In this document: one piece after another, positions 34,374 through 46,892 of the stretch
How positions within the stretch are numbered: the stretch's first letter is position 1
Layout: every line of letters begins with the position of its first letter
Assembly (NCBI GenBank): GCA_030686995.1
Contig: CM060692.1
Span: 14,117,465-14,181,464 of the forward strand
Direction of reading: 5' to 3'
From: Artemisia argyi
Taxonomy: Eukaryota; Streptophyta; Magnoliopsida; Asterales; Asteraceae
Length of the DNA stretch: 64,000 nucleotides
Position numbers and translations under genes: made by a program
The notes under the pieces: generated by a model
Database searches by the model: none
Told to the model about the DNA's origin: nothing
What the model saw: the letters and a program-made list of their open reading frames with translations, nothing else

Positions 34374-35771
34374 TAACCCATGACCTTGAGTCTAGCTACA
34401 AGACTCGTAAATAAAGAAAAGCGCTTCTTGGGAGGCAACCCATGCTTTGTGTGATTTTATTTGTTTGATTGTTATTTGCTTCCGTATGCATGTTTAATTT
34501 TTATTGTTGGTAGATCATGTTTCTAAACTAAAATGTGGAAATACTTTACTTTGTTGTTTAGCCTAGTCTTAACTCCACCTAGAAGTATTTTTGCAAAAGA
34601 AAAGTGTAAGGGGAAACCCCAAATATGTTTTTAAGAAACAAACCGATCATGATTCTCCACAATATTAAATGAACATGTATATTCGTATTTGTTAGAGTCA
34701 AATGCTTGTATTGAGTCATAATGAAGTTTTGCAGGATTTTCCAGGAAGTAGGACCAAGTTTTTCCAGAAATTTTCCGGAAACTTAACATAAGAATTTCTG
34801 CAGGTCCATTTTGACGACGTCAGGAGTTTACTCTTGACGGCGTCAGGAGTTAAAATCTGGAAATTTTACCGGTTTTGTTTTTCTAACGGAGTCTTATGGT
34901 TTTTTGTGAATTATTAAGTTTTATAATCTCCAGGAAATCTGCAAACTTCATTCCACAAGCATTATATCTTACTTTGTTTTCTAGGATTTAGTAACTTATA
35001 TAGGATGCCGCCGATTTTACGCGAGGTTGTCTTGTCTATTTTGTCAGGATTTACAGGTTATGTTCGACAAGGAGATGATTTATATTCTGGAAGGGAAGCT
35101 TTGATTGTTCATTTTCTTGGAAGAAGATCTAACCTGGCCAACCTATAATCCATACCGAGCGAATCAGGGGAGTATTTGATTTCATTCTCTTTACTTTTTC
35201 ACTTTTACATTCTTTACTTGAACATTGGGGACAATGTTCATCTTAAGTGTAAGGGGAGGGTAAAAAGATGATACCTTACATATGCACTTTCGCTTGAGTT
35301 TGTTTTGTTTGATAGTAGATGTGTAATAAAACTATGAGAAATACTTGTTAGTGCAATTTTAGCGCCAAATTTAAAATTTTTTACAACATTTAGGAGTGAA
35401 ACTTTAGCCATAACAAGCGTCTCATAGATAGGAGATTGTATGACTAGCACATAACCGTATATTCAGAAAAATTTTCCACCCAAATATGTGAGGTTCGCCT
35501 TTAGATTTGATAGGAAAAGCATTCATTATTAGTGCTTATGAGTGTACCGGTAGCATTTAGATTCTAGAACTTGCGTTAGTGATGCATCCCGAGACCGCTA
35601 GTGAGACTACATTCGTGTGGTAGGATTTACTACATGATAAGAGGCATTAGGATCACCCTTGTGTTAAACCCGTATTATAATTACTTGACCATTTAAGTCA
35701 TATTACTTGGCTAGTTAAGTCAACTAATTTTTCCCACACCCTTAGCGTTGTACTCATTTTTAGTACACGAA
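34374..35771 (+). other. E2 3' noncoding region, first part
   Basis: Noncoding. Includes a conserved block right after the pol stop (AAAGCGCTTCTTGGGAGGCA) also found after the E1 and E3 ORF ends, two dyads (TGACGACGTCA and TGACGGCGTCA, about 34,813-34,846) and two purine tracts AAGTGTAAGGGG (34,602 and 35,246). An Athila env-like ORF is absent. Interrupted at ACGAA by E4. Confidence 0.8.
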
Positions 35772-38700
35772 TGTAACAATTCGCAATTTCAGGTTAATTA
35801 CCATTCCCGGAAAATTTCACTATTCACTTTTACTATTCATTTTTCCCGAAACTTTCCCGAAAGTTGATTTTTATCTGATATTCTTGCGTGATAAATCATT
35901 TCCATGGCAAATTAAATGTTTGACATTCGTCAGATCATTTTCGTGAAAGTTATTAAGGGATTACACAGAATTACCCGTTTTAGGGTAAAACGTCAATCAG
36001 AAATTCTACGCACAACGAAATTTGATCCCGTCAGGTGACCCCACATCAGATAAATGTTTAACACACTTATGATTTATTTGAGAATAAATCATGACTGAGA
36101 AAAATATGACTAGAATAAACCTCGGCCGTGAAAAACTGGAATTTTCAGTTTTACGCGTTTTTACTCAGCCGTAACCCTAGCCTTTACCTGCACCGCGTTT
36201 CTAAGACGATTTGAGTTTTCAACTTATTAAAATAAGTCAACATATTTTTCCCTCCTCCATTGACTAAAAATCATTCATTGATTTTATAAGTCATCTCGTG
36301 ATTTTTAGGCTTCCGGTTTGATGTCTAAAAGACATTTAAGACCAACCGACACCAGACTGAGCCCAGTCTAGACATTATAAATCATTTTAAATCATTTTTA
36401 GCATATTAGAAAAGTAACATTTTACTTTTCTCAGTTTTACGCAATATTCGTACATTTTACGTATTACGCGTTTTAGACCCGTGTTTCCAGCTTTTAGCAG
36501 GTTTTACCACCCAAATGGAACTTATCACCCATTTTATATTTTATTATGGGACATATGGAAATTTCTAACAATACTTTAAAGTTTCATAATTTTACGACAC
36601 CCGGTTTTACGTTTTAAGGCCTAATCATTTACGGTTGGCATTTCCCGGAGTCAAATTGCATCAAATATCTAGATATTTAACCCAAGCCAAGCCAACTCAC
36701 CCCCCTTATCCTCTTTGAACCGCCAAAGGGGGGGGGGGGGAGTCACACCCTTGGTGGCTTGATCTCATGGCTTGTTGTCTTGGATGGTTTACATGTGTTT
36801 TTCTTGCTAAAATATCCTAAGTCTTGTAACCTCCTCATGGACCTATATATACCCCCCTTCCTCCCCTTCCTTGGCCGGCCATCAACACACTCCACAACAC
36901 TTCATCCTTAGTTTATTTTTCTTCCAAGTTATTGCAAGGTTCAAGTGAAGTTCAAGTATAGAAACCCTAGTTGATCTTAAGTTACCAAAAATCTTCCAAA
37001 CCCTAATATATTTGGTGTTTTCTCTTGAGTTTAAATCTACTCAATACACCTCAACCTTTATCATCCACCTTTCAAGAATACTAAGAGTAGAAAGGTTTCT
37101 TGAAGTGAAAGGGTTGAAGCTAGTCTATCAAAGTCCATTTCCTTACTTGTTACTCCTTTCTTTAATTAGAAAGCCAAAAGTTGTAAGACTAAACCTAACA
37201 TGCTTCTTGTTTATTTATCATGTTCATCTCATTTATATGTTATTCTTGCTATATTATGTGTTGTAATTATGTCCATGATGTATCATGATGAGTAAAAGAT
37301 GTTGTTGTAATGAATGATTGAAACAAGTTACTAAAACAAACAAACTAGTGAAAATCTTGGTATAACCTGATCAAAGTGGTAAAAATTTTATATTGGATTA
37401 TTACATATTACAGTAGAGGACTTAACAAGAAAACCATAGCAATTTGAACCACCTAAAAAGAGTAAACGAGTCAAAAGTTATGGCGATTTGAAGTTACCAA
37501 AGATTTCCGGCAAAACTGCCTAAATGTTTCTGTGACAGAACCTAAAACACGCAAAAAGAGGCCTTTCTGGTCCGATTCATGAAAAAGTTAAAACACGAAA
37601 GTTGTCCGGAATCACGTTTTCATTCAGGAACAAAGAGGCTCAAGCCTTTAAAACGCCTTCTGAGTGAGATATTTCTCAGTTTCTTAACAGCTATTTACAT
37701 ATTTTAAGTCACTAAGTTATTGTCATACTTTCAAAGGAATAAAAGGTATTATGACCTATAACCAAGACCCCCACCATGGCTAGAGCCAAGGTTGTGTAAC
37801 ATGACCTTGGAACAAGGACGAAAGGTCATGGCTAGGCCATGACGAAATGACCAAACCAACTTACAAAGGCGTAAACATGAAACAATGAAATTGGCGATAA
37901 CATGAACAAGCAATTTGTTTCTACTTCACCTAAAAGGAAACCATGAGATTTTACCAAGACAAATGGTCACACAAGACTTATAAAACTACCCCTAATAACA
38001 ATCTTCATGTACTATAAACTTTCCTAAGTTTATACAAATATCGGACATGTAACTTTTTCGGATCAAAACTTATATCTATATACTTTATCAACTACTACAA
38101 TAGTAGGGAGCTTCATGTGAGGAGTTCATTACGTAAGCCGTCGAGATGAGTTGTGGATTTACGAGTTAAAGTGTCCTGGCTCCTCGAACGCTTACTAACA
38201 TGACTTCTGAAATATGTTAGCCCGAACGGTAGTAAACGATATACCAAAACATACATGTTCATAAATCTTTCTTTCAAAGACTTACAAATATACATCATAC
38301 CTCATCATGGACTAAATGCAAGATATATATATAGGCACTACTTCATATTCGTTACTCCGAACCTAAGTCGCAACATTCTATTATAGGTTGCTCGTAGAAA
38401 CCATCGCGATTCGACCATCACATTCACTACTCACTACATAACTTAAGGTGAGTTCGTAGCCCCACTTTCTATTGTTTAACTATTTTACAAACCCATGGGG
38501 GGAATACATGCTATTATTTTTCTACTCGAACACGATGCTTTCTAATGTATGCTTCACGACGATGTTTTATTATCACTAAGTAACGATTGCCATGTTCGAA
38601 GTCCCTATATCATGAACCATTAGTCACTACCTTTAGTGAGCGCGAATATTGTGAATAGATCTATTGGGATTGACGGATCCCATTTGTGTTGAACAACGAT

Positions 38701-39226
38701 GAGTTCACACAAATGCACTATATTTGAGATTTAGCGGTATAATGGCAAAAGTACCTCGATAGGGCTTCTATAATGCCAATTTTGTTGGTTCGATGTTAAT
38801 GTTTTGGTTGCATGAGCTTAGTGAAATAAATAACGATTTTGTTTTCTAACTATGAGTGTGAGTCTATAGCTCACACTACGATTATTGTGTTCAAACGATT
38901 TAACTAAACTCTACGAATATCACTCAACCTTTGTGTTGACCTCTCAAGCATGTATTTCAGGTTCATGACGATCAAGGATGGCACGGAAGGACACGGATAC
39001 TCAAGAGGGCTATAAACTTTATTATCATTCAAAAACTCACTTAATGTGATTTGTAAACATGGAACCAATTGGGACCTCATTTTGTAATCTCTGATATTTA
39101 TATAATTTGAATGATAAATCTTTTAAAACGACTCAATTGGAGTTCGTTTTCTATTATTGTGACTATTGTGCCGTCAAGTAACACCCAGTTCGAATTCCGC
39201 TGCGTCCATGAATTGGGGGTGTTACA
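35772..39226 (+). repeat. E4 5' LTR
   Basis: 3,455 bp. Contains a G homopolymer (about 36,727-36,740) and a TATA-like CTATATATACCCCCC (about 36,842). An 84-codon open frame at 37,012-37,266 exists in both LTRs but has no family similarity and is probably not a gene. The repeat copy is 42,399-45,839. Confidence 0.92.
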
Positions 39227-39229
39227 GAT

Positions 39230-39246
39230 TGGTACCAGAGCCATGG
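39230..39246 (+). other. E4 primer binding site (tRNA-iMet)
   Basis: TGGTACCAGAGCCATGG begins three bases after the LTR. It resembles the complement of initiator tRNA-Met (TGGTATCAGAGC type) with one change. Confidence 0.8.
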
Positions 39247-39479
39247 TTATAGAGAAACGGGTCTAATTGAGACCTAAACTATAACTACAATCACAAACAA
39301 AAACATTTTATAGCCTTCAGCTCTTCGTGTCTTCCATCCTCCAGACGATTATGGACTTATTATGCAAGTTAGGCTACATAAACATATTAGTATATTGCTA
39401 TATATATGCTTGCCATATTTTGAGCACTCCCCATAAACGATAGAATTATATTAACATTGTAATTCTTCTTATATAAATC

Positions 39480-39875
39480 ATGTGCGTACCCACTTCTCCC
39501 GATTATGTGCCCACTCTACCTAATAACTTCCAAGTCTTACCACCCTCACCCGAGTTCGGATTCAACTTCGTAAATGCCTTCATTTCTGATGACGAAGAAG
39601 AACCTTTCGAAGATTCAATCGACGAAGAAGAGGATAATGAATACGAATATGTACTAGAACCATTACCACCACCACTATCACTGCCCTTTGATATCCCTAC
39701 ATGTGATGAATTGGATCACTCACTATGGATTGTACCTCGACCACCATTGATCGAACAAGAAAGTCAACATGAAAACTACAGCTTCTCAAATTTCATCGAC
39801 TCGTACCTCTATGACACATTAAACCAAGAAGTTGCCGATCAATCAGAGCTGCTCGGACCTTCTAATCCACAATAG
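39480..39875 (+). CDS. E4 ORF0: small acidic protein upstream of gag, unknown
   Basis: 131 codons from ATG 39,480 to TAG. Strongly acidic: FISDDEEEPFEDSIDEEEDN in the first half, then proline-rich EPLPPPLSLP and more acidic, polar sequence. No signal peptide, membrane segment or known domain is seen. Base composition is richer in C than the neighbouring noncoding DNA, with clean codon structure, which argues for coding. It lies between the PBS and gag, where this type of element usually has only a leader. It may be an accessory ORF of the element or a captured host fragment. Confidence 0.55.
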   Translation: MCVPTSPDYVPTLPNNFQVLPPSPEFGFNFVNAFISDDEEEPFEDSIDEEEDNEYEYVLEPLPPPLSLPFDIPTCDELDHSLWIVPRPPLIEQESQHENYSFSNFIDSYLYDTLNQEVADQSELLGPSNPQ

Positions 39876-40195
39876 ACTAGTGTGATGATACTAGTTAACT
39901 TTCGTACTACTAAACTGATTAGACTCAGTTAGTAAATGTTACGAAATCTATGTAATAACTAGCGATAGTAAAAACGTTGTAATTACTAAACTGAAAGTAT
40001 CAGTTAGTAAATTTTGAAGAAGCTTGTAATAAGTTTCGATTTTGTAAATCAACCAACGTTGTACGAATAAAACTCTTGTTTTATATACTATCATGTGTTA
40101 TGCCTTTAAATCTTCAACATTATTATTCTATCATTTCCTATCAAAAATCATGCTTATTTCACAACTTTACAATGTATCTTTTGAACAATAGAATC

Positions 40196-41512
40196 ATGGC
40201 GCCAAAGAAAAACACACCACCAACAATGACGCAAGCCGCCATCCGCAAACTGGTAAAGGACAGTATCAATGCAGCACTTATCACGGAACGAGCAGCCGTA
40301 GCTGCAGCAGCTGCCGAAGCCACCACAGCTGCTGGTGCTGCTGATGCTGCAGCAGCTGCTGATGCTGCAGCAGCCGCAGAAGCCGCCACTGCTGCGGAAG
40401 CTGCGATAGCTGCAGAGGCTGCCAGAATTGCCAGTCTTAACCTTGGAGGACCTACCCCTCCGGTGACCAATGTTACTACAGTACCAAAGGGTTGCTCGTT
40501 CATTTCCTACCTGAAATGTGAACCCCTTAAATTCAAGGGTACTGAAGGGGTTATAGGTTTGACCTGTTGGTTCGAAAAGGCGGAGTCGGTGTTTTTGGTT
40601 AGTAAATGTACCGAGGAGGATAAAGTCCAGTATGCCACGAGTACTCTGTTGAATGAGGCATTGTCATGGTGGAACTCAATTGCTCAACCCATGGGCATTG
40701 AGAATGCCTACAAAATTACTTGGGCTAATTTGAAACAAATGATGATCAAGGAATACTGTCCTCGCAGTGAAATACAGAAGTTGGAGGTTGAATTCTGGGA
40801 TCATACGGTTAAGGGAAATGATATCATAACCTACAATCGTCGATTTCAAGAATTAAGGATACTTTGCCCAACAATGGTTTCTCCAAAGGAAAAATTGTTG
40901 GAAAGATATATCTGGGGACTTCCATCCAGCATACAAGGGCATGTAACTTCGGCAAATCCAAAGGAACTTGATGAAGCTATGCGGATGTCCCGCAGCCTCA
41001 TGGACCAAGTGGTACGAATGACAGAAACCCGAAAACAAAACAACCTCAACACCAACAACAACACCAACAACGCCAGCAATACCAATAACCTCAACAATTC
41101 CAACTACAGTAACAACAATAACAATAGGAACAACAACAACAAGCGACCATGGGATGGTAACCATGGAAGTAACAACAATAACAACAACAACCAAACTCAA
41201 AACAACAACCCGCAAAACAAAAGACAAGAGACCGCAAAGGCTTATATGGCTGCACCAACTAGAGGCGCAGGATATACCGGGAATGCTCCACTATGCAATA
41301 AGTGTAACTTCCACCACTCGGGTCCTTGCCCAGCTAAGTGTCGCAACTGTCAGAACACTGGACACCTTGCCAGAGATTGTAGAGTCAAGGATGTAGCTAC
41401 CGGTAGCAACACACAACCGATAGTTATATGCTTCGGGTGTGGAGAAAGTGGACATTACAAGAACCAATGTCCCCAAAACCAAGGTCAACAAGTTGAAGAA
41501 AACCAAGATTGA
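40196..41512 (+). CDS. gag: E4 Gag (438 aa) with three CCHC-type knuckles
   Basis: The start chosen at ATG 40,196 (MAPKKNTPPTMTQAAIRKLV) is the usual beginning of this Gag type; the open frame extends upstream to 40,076 but that part looks like leader. Order: an alanine-rich tract (about residues 35-82); a Ty3 Gag domain (LKFKGTEGVIGLTCWFEKAE, LNEALSWWNSI, MMIKEYCPRSEIQKLEVEFW, ERYIWGLPSSIQGHVTSANP); a long Asn-rich spacer (about 280-340); then zinc knuckles CNKCNFHHSGPC (from residue 367), CRNCQNTGHLARDC and CFGCGESGHYKNQC (from residue 412). It ends at TGA 41,510-41,512. The frame is intact, with no pol following. It could package its own RNA if another chromovirus supplies Pol. Confidence 0.9.
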   Translation: MAPKKNTPPTMTQAAIRKLVKDSINAALITERAAVAAAAAEATTAAGAADAAAAADAAAAAEAATAAEAAIAAEAARIASLNLGGPTPPVTNVTTVPKGCSFISYLKCEPLKFKGTEGVIGLTCWFEKAESVFLVSKCTEEDKVQYATSTLLNEALSWWNSIAQPMGIENAYKITWANLKQMMIKEYCPRSEIQKLEVEFWDHTVKGNDIITYNRRFQELRILCPTMVSPKEKLLERYIWGLPSSIQGHVTSANPKELDEAMRMSRSLMDQVVRMTETRKQNNLNTNNNTNNASNTNNLNNSNYSNNNNNRNNNNKRPWDGNHGSNNNNNNNQTQNNNPQNKRQETAKAYMAAPTRGAGYTGNAPLCNKCNFHHSGPCPAKCRNCQNTGHLARDCRVKDVATGSNTQPIVICFGCGESGHYKNQCPQNQGQQVEENQD

Positions 41513-41961
41513 GCATATATGATAAGAGGAGAAGGAGCTTATCAGAATCTCAACAACACTACAGAACGATGAAGTTTAGAAATTAGCAGTCATGTTTATT
41601 TACGCACTATGTTGTACTACGTGTATCCCTAGTAATGGGAGTTTTTATGACTTAAGAATATTTAATGTTCAATAAACGACTCTTTGTGATAATTCTCATC
41701 TATTGTACTTTCTATCTCCAAACCAATTTGATTGTTTAGCAGACTATTACCATTCTTTGTGACTTACTCAGTTATCTTATAAACCATTCAACAAATTTTA
41801 CTTCAAGCTAATTTGTTATCACTTTATTGTTTCATATCATTTTACTCCAAGATATACTACCACATCTTAGAAAAATCACTTCGTTGATACCACCCTATAA
41901 ATCAATATCATGCCTTCATTTCCAACTTTCATCACAAACCACTAAATCTCAACATACCAAA

Positions 41962-42111
41962 ATGAAGAACACAAACCTTCTAAACTTTATCACCATCATC
42001 ATCTTCACAACCCTTAATTCCACAAGCTCACTTTCTGATCTTGATGCACTTTTAAAGCTCAAATCATCCTTAGTTACACCACAAGCAAACTCATCAGCCT
42101 TACAAGATTGA
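41962..42111 (+). pseudogene. CLV1: Captured N-terminus of a CLAVATA1-like LRR receptor kinase
   Basis: ATG 41,962 opens a typical signal peptide (MKNTNLLNFITIIIFTTLNS) followed by SLSDLDALLKLKSSLVTPQA and SALQD, then TGA. This is the start of CLAVATA1-type receptor kinases, where a small residue-Asp-Leu-x-ALLKLKSS phrase leads to ALxDW; the expected Trp codon TGG is TGA here. The sequence before it contains a TATA-like CCTATAAATC (about 41,893) and a C-rich leader resembling a plant 5' UTR, so promoter, leader and first codons may all have been taken up. Nothing further of the LRR domain is present. It lies between gag and the purine tract of E4. Confidence 0.6.
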
Positions 42112-42398
42112 ATACTACGTGACTAAACTGAACATCACATTATCGGTCCTAAATTATACATAGCCTGATCACCTATGTCTAATTCAGGAGGGATCATGTT
42201 ATGCTAGGAGCAGTCACCTGTATGTTTTCTTAGAAACAAACTTCTCATAAGTAACCTCATCCTACTCCATACACTGAAACGACAAATCGAACCACATCAC
42301 TCTAATCCTCATAAGTAACTACACCTCTTCATCGACACCACTCCAATGTATAACACACACAGAACTTCGGGACGAAGTTCCCCGTAAGGGGTAGAGAC
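42112..42398 (+). other. E4 3' noncoding region and purine tract
   Basis: No ORF. Ends with the purine-rich GTAAGGGGTAGAGAC immediately before the 3' LTR, the likely plus-strand primer. A palindromic ACTTCGGGACGAAGT lies just before it (about 42,364). Confidence 0.7.
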
Positions 42399-45300
42399 TG
42401 TAACAATTCGCAATTTCAGGTTAATTACCATTCCCGGAAAATTTCACTATTCACTTTTACTATTCATTTTTCCCGAAACTTTCCCGAAAGTTGATTTTTA
42501 TCTGATATTCTTGCGTGATAAATCATTTCCATGGCAAATTAAATGTTTGACATTCGTCAGATCATTTTCGTGAAAGTTATTAAGGGATTACACAGAATTA
42601 CCCGTTTTAGGGTAAAACGTCAATCAGAAATTCTACGCACAACGAAATTTGATCCCGTCAGGTGACCCCACATCAGATAAATGTTTAACACACTTATGAT
42701 TTATTTGAGAATAAATCATGACTGAGAAAAATATGACTAGAATAAACCTCGGCCGTGAAAAACTGGAATTTTCAGTTTTACGCGTTTTTACTCAGCCGTA
42801 ACCCTAGCCTTTACCTGCACCGCGTTTCTAAGACGATTTGAGTTTTCAACTTATTAAAATAAGTCAACATATTTTTCCCTCCTCCATTGACTAAAAATCA
42901 TTCATTGATTTTATAAGTCATCTCGTGATTTTTAGGCTTCCGGTTTGATGTCTAAAAGACATTTAAGACCAACCGACACCAGACTGAGCCCAGTCTAGAC
43001 ATTATAAATCATTTTTAGCATATTAGAAAAGTAACATTTTACTTTTCTCAGTTTTACGCAATATTCGTACATTTTACGTATTACGCGTTTTAGACCCGTG
43101 TTTCCAGCTTTTAGCAGGTTTTACCACCCAAATGGAACTTATCACCCATTTTATATTTTATTATGGGACATATGGACATTTCTAACAATACTTTAAAGTT
43201 TCATAATTTTACGACACCCGGTATTACGTTTTAAGGCCTAATCATTTACGGTTGGCATTTCCCGGAGTCAAATTGCATCAAATATCTAGATATTTAACCC
43301 AAGCCAAGCCAACTCACCCCCCTTATCCTCTTTGAACCGCCAAAGGGGGGGGGGAGTCACACCCTTGGTGGCTTGATCTCATGGCTTGTTGTCTTGGATG
43401 GTTTACATGTGTTTTTCTTGCTAAAATATCCTAAGTCTTGTAACCTCCTCATGGACCTATATATACCCCCCTTCCTCCCCTTCCTTGGCCGGCCATCAAC
43501 ACACTCCACAACACTTCATCCTTAGTTTATTTTTCTTCCAAGTTATTGCAAGGTTCAAGTGAAGTTCAAGTATAGAAACCCTAGTTGATCTTAAGTTACC
43601 AAAAATCTTCCAAACCCTAATATATTTGGTGTTTTCTCTTGAGTTTAAATCTACTCAATACACCTCAACCTTTATCATCCACCTTTCAAGAATACTAAGA
43701 GTAGAAAGGTTTCTTGAAGTGAAAGGGTTGAAGCTAGTCTATCAAAGTCCATTTCCTTACTTGTTACTCCTTTCTTTAATTAGAAAGCCAAAAGTTGTAA
43801 GACTAAACCTAACATGCTTCTTGTTTATTTATCATGTTCATCTCATTTATATGTTATTCTTGCTATATTATGTGTTGTAATTATGTCCATGATGTATCAT
43901 GATGAGTAAAAGATGTTGTTGTAATGAATGATTGAAACAAGTTACTAAAACAAACAAACTAGTGAAAATCTTGGTATAACCTGATCAAAATGGTAAAAAT
44001 TTTATATTGGATTATTACATATTAAAGTAGAGGACTTAACAAGAAAACCATAGCAATTTGAACCACCTAAAAAGAGTAAACGAGTCAAAAGTTATGGCGA
44101 TTTGAAGTTACCAAAGATTTCCGGCAAAACTGCCTAAATGTTTCTGTGACAGAACCTAAAACACGCAAAAAGAGGCCTTTCTGGTCCGATTCATGAAAAA
44201 GTTAAAACACGAAAGTTGTGCGGAATCACGTTTTCATTCAGGATTAAAGAGGCTCAAGCCTTTAAAACGCCTTCTGAGTGAGATATTTCTTAGTTTCTTA
44301 ACAGCTATTTACATATTTTAAGTCACTAAGTTATTGTCATACTTTCAAAGGAATAAAAGGTATTATGACCTATAACCAAGACCCCCACCATGGCTAGAGC
44401 CAAGGTTGTGTAACATGACCTTGGAACAAGGACCAAAGGTCATGGCTAGGCCATGACGAAATGACCAAACCAACTTACAAAGGCGTAAACATGAAACAAT
44501 GAAATTGGCGATAACATGAACAAGCAATTTGTTTCTACTTCACCTAAAAGGAAACCATGAGATTTTACCAAGACAAATGGTCACACAAGACTTATAAAAC
44601 TACCCCTAATAACAATCTTCATGTACTATAAACTTTCCTAAGTTTATACAAATATCGGACATGTAACTTTTTCGGATCAAAACTTATATCTATATACTTT
44701 ATCAACTACTACAATAGTAGGGAGCTTCATGTGAGGAGTTCATTACGTAAGCCATCGAGATGAGTTGTGGATTTACGAGTTAAAGTGTCCTGGCTCCTCG
44801 AACGCTTACTAACATGACTTCTGAAATATGTTAGCCCGAACGGTAGTAAACGATATACCAAAACATACATGTTCATAAATCTTTCTTTCAAAGACTTACA
44901 AATATACATCATACCTCATCATAGACTAAATGCAAGATATATATATAGGCACTACTTCATATTCGTTACTCCGAACCTAAGTCGCAACATTCTATTATAG
45001 GTTGCTCGTAGAAACCATTGCGATTCGACCATCACATTCACTACTCACTACATAACTTAAGGTGAGTTCGTAGCCCCACTTTCTATTGTTTAACTATTTT
45101 ACAAACCCATGGGGGAATACATGCTATTATTTTTCTACTCGAACACGATGCTTTCTAATGTATGCTTCACGACGATGTTTTATTATCACTAAGTAACGAT
45201 TGCCATGTTCGAAGTCCCTATATCATGAACCATTAGTCACTACCTTTAGTGAGCGCGAATATTGTGAATAGATCTATTGGGATTGACGGATCCCATTTGT

Positions 45301-45839
45301 GTTGAACAACGATGAGTTCACACAAATGCACTATATTTGAGATTTAGCGGTATAATGGCAAAAGTACCTCGATAGGGCTTCTATAATGCCAATTTTGTTG
45401 GTTCGATGTTAATGTTTTGGTTGCATGAGCTTAGTGAAATAAATAACGATTTTGTTTTCTAACTATGAGTGTGAGTCTATAGCTCACACTACGATTATTG
45501 TGTTCAAACGATTTAACTAAACTCTACGAATATCACTCAACCTTTGTGTTGACCTCTCAAGCATGTATTTCAGGTTCATGACGATCAAGGATGGCACGGA
45601 AGGACACGGATACTCAAGAGGGCTATAAACTTTATTATCATTCAAAAACTCACATAATGTGATTTGTAAACATGGAACCAATTGGGACCTCATTTTGTAA
45701 TCTCTGATATTTATATAATTTGAATGATAAATCTTTTAAAACGACTCAATTGGAGTTCGTTTTCTATTATTGTGACTATTGTGCCGTCAAGTAACACCCA
45801 GTTCGAATTCCGCTGCGTCCATGAATTGGGGGTGTTACA
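42399..45839 (+). repeat. E4 3' LTR
   Basis: 3,441 bp, nearly identical to 35,772-39,226. The visible length differences are a shorter G run, an 11-base deletion near 43,015 and a one-base difference near 45,112. Confidence 0.92.
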
Positions 45840-45844
45840 ACGAA

Positions 45845-46892
45845 ACCCCTAGTACACCCCTCCGAGCCTATCTTTTCGTTTCTAACTTTAAGCATTTTAC
45901 TTAAAGGAAGAATTTGTTACACCCCACTTAAATGTACACCCAAATCGCCTTAGCCTTCCGTGTATGCGCTCATTTTTAGTGCATTATTGTTATTTGTTAA
46001 ACCCTAAGTTAACTTTCTAATTGATTACATGGTTGCTAAGTCGAGTCATATCCTTGTGCATATTGTTTTGGGACGATTGGGACTCATGGGTAAGTACTTA
46101 TTTTATGGAGTAATGGGGAAGAACATCATTTATTACCCCCATATGTGCGTTAATCTTAAAAGTGCTCCAAGTGTTTTGATTTTCTTAATTCGAGTCATTA
46201 GATTAGTCTAATGTAAAGTATGTAAAGATTCAAGTGTAAATGGAACTCTCATCCCTTATGATGTATTATTTTGGATGGTAGGGTAAGAGTGTATGCAAAA
46301 AAAAAAAAAAAAAAAAAAAAGAAAAAGAAAAAGAGAAAAAACATACGGACTACCATCCCTTTTTATTCTATGTTCATTTTATGTTTTTGTTATTTTTCAT
46401 TTATTAGCTTAAGTCGAGTCTAGTCTTGGCTTAGCAACGCCATATTGTACATGTAATTAACCAAGGTTGTTAACTCGCCACCAGTAAAAACTTCCTTTAT
46501 CCAACAAAACCGTGTAATTCATATCCCTATACCTAACGTTACAACCCTTTAAAAGACCTCTTTGATAGTTTATCCTAGGTGCTTACGCCATGTGGTGGAG
46601 GTTTGATCCTTTCCCAAGCCTATGGTAATCTATTTTGCTATGACAGGTAGTGAGAGATATCTTCCGTTTCCATATTGTAATTTACACTTTATTACACCCG
46701 AGAGATGTGAGTATCTAAACACTATTTTTGAGGTGCTTGTATATGACCTCCGTGCTTGTCTTTGGTCTTTAGTGGAACGATTATTTGTTGTAATTACTTT
46801 TATATTAGTGTTAAATGACCTCTAACTTGTCTTTTGAGTAGAATAAAAGCGCATTTGCTTGAGGACAAGCAAATCTCAAGTGTAAGGGTATA
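45845..46892 (+). other. E2 3' noncoding region, second part
   Basis: Continues the E2 3' region after E4. Contains a poly-A tract (46,296-46,340), a degenerate purine motif (about 46,232) and the last purine tract AAGTGTAAGGG (46,878), which directly precedes the 3' LTR and is the likely plus-strand primer. Two short open frames have no recognisable domain. Confidence 0.8.

Larger units (their letters stand above)
35772..45839 (+). mobile_element. E4: non-autonomous chromovirus-like LTR retrotransposon (Gag only)
   Basis: 10,068 bp, target duplication ACGAA (35,767-35,771 and 45,840-45,844). Very long LTRs (3,455 and 3,441 bp, TGTAACA...TGTTACA), PBS for initiator tRNA-Met, a Gag with CCHC knuckles and a purine tract. 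Long LTRs plus this Gag style suggest the Tekay/Del chromoviruses. There is no protease, RT, RNase H or integrase: Gag is followed by under 1 kb of noncoding DNA, including a host-like fragment. About 13 substitutions between LTRs by eye (about 0.4%) indicate a very recent insertion. Confidence 0.93.

Noticed and set aside
37012..37266. 84-codon frame, identical at 43,626-43,880
   Set aside because: Present because the E4 LTRs are nearly identical; no coding signature.
40159..40503. Ala-rich minus-strand frame opposite E4 gag
   Set aside because: Mirror of the GCN-repeat Ala tract of Gag; no independent evidence.
34374..46892. Search for an Athila env-like ORF after E2 integrase
   Set aside because: After removing E4 the region has stops in all frames and no membrane-type ORF.
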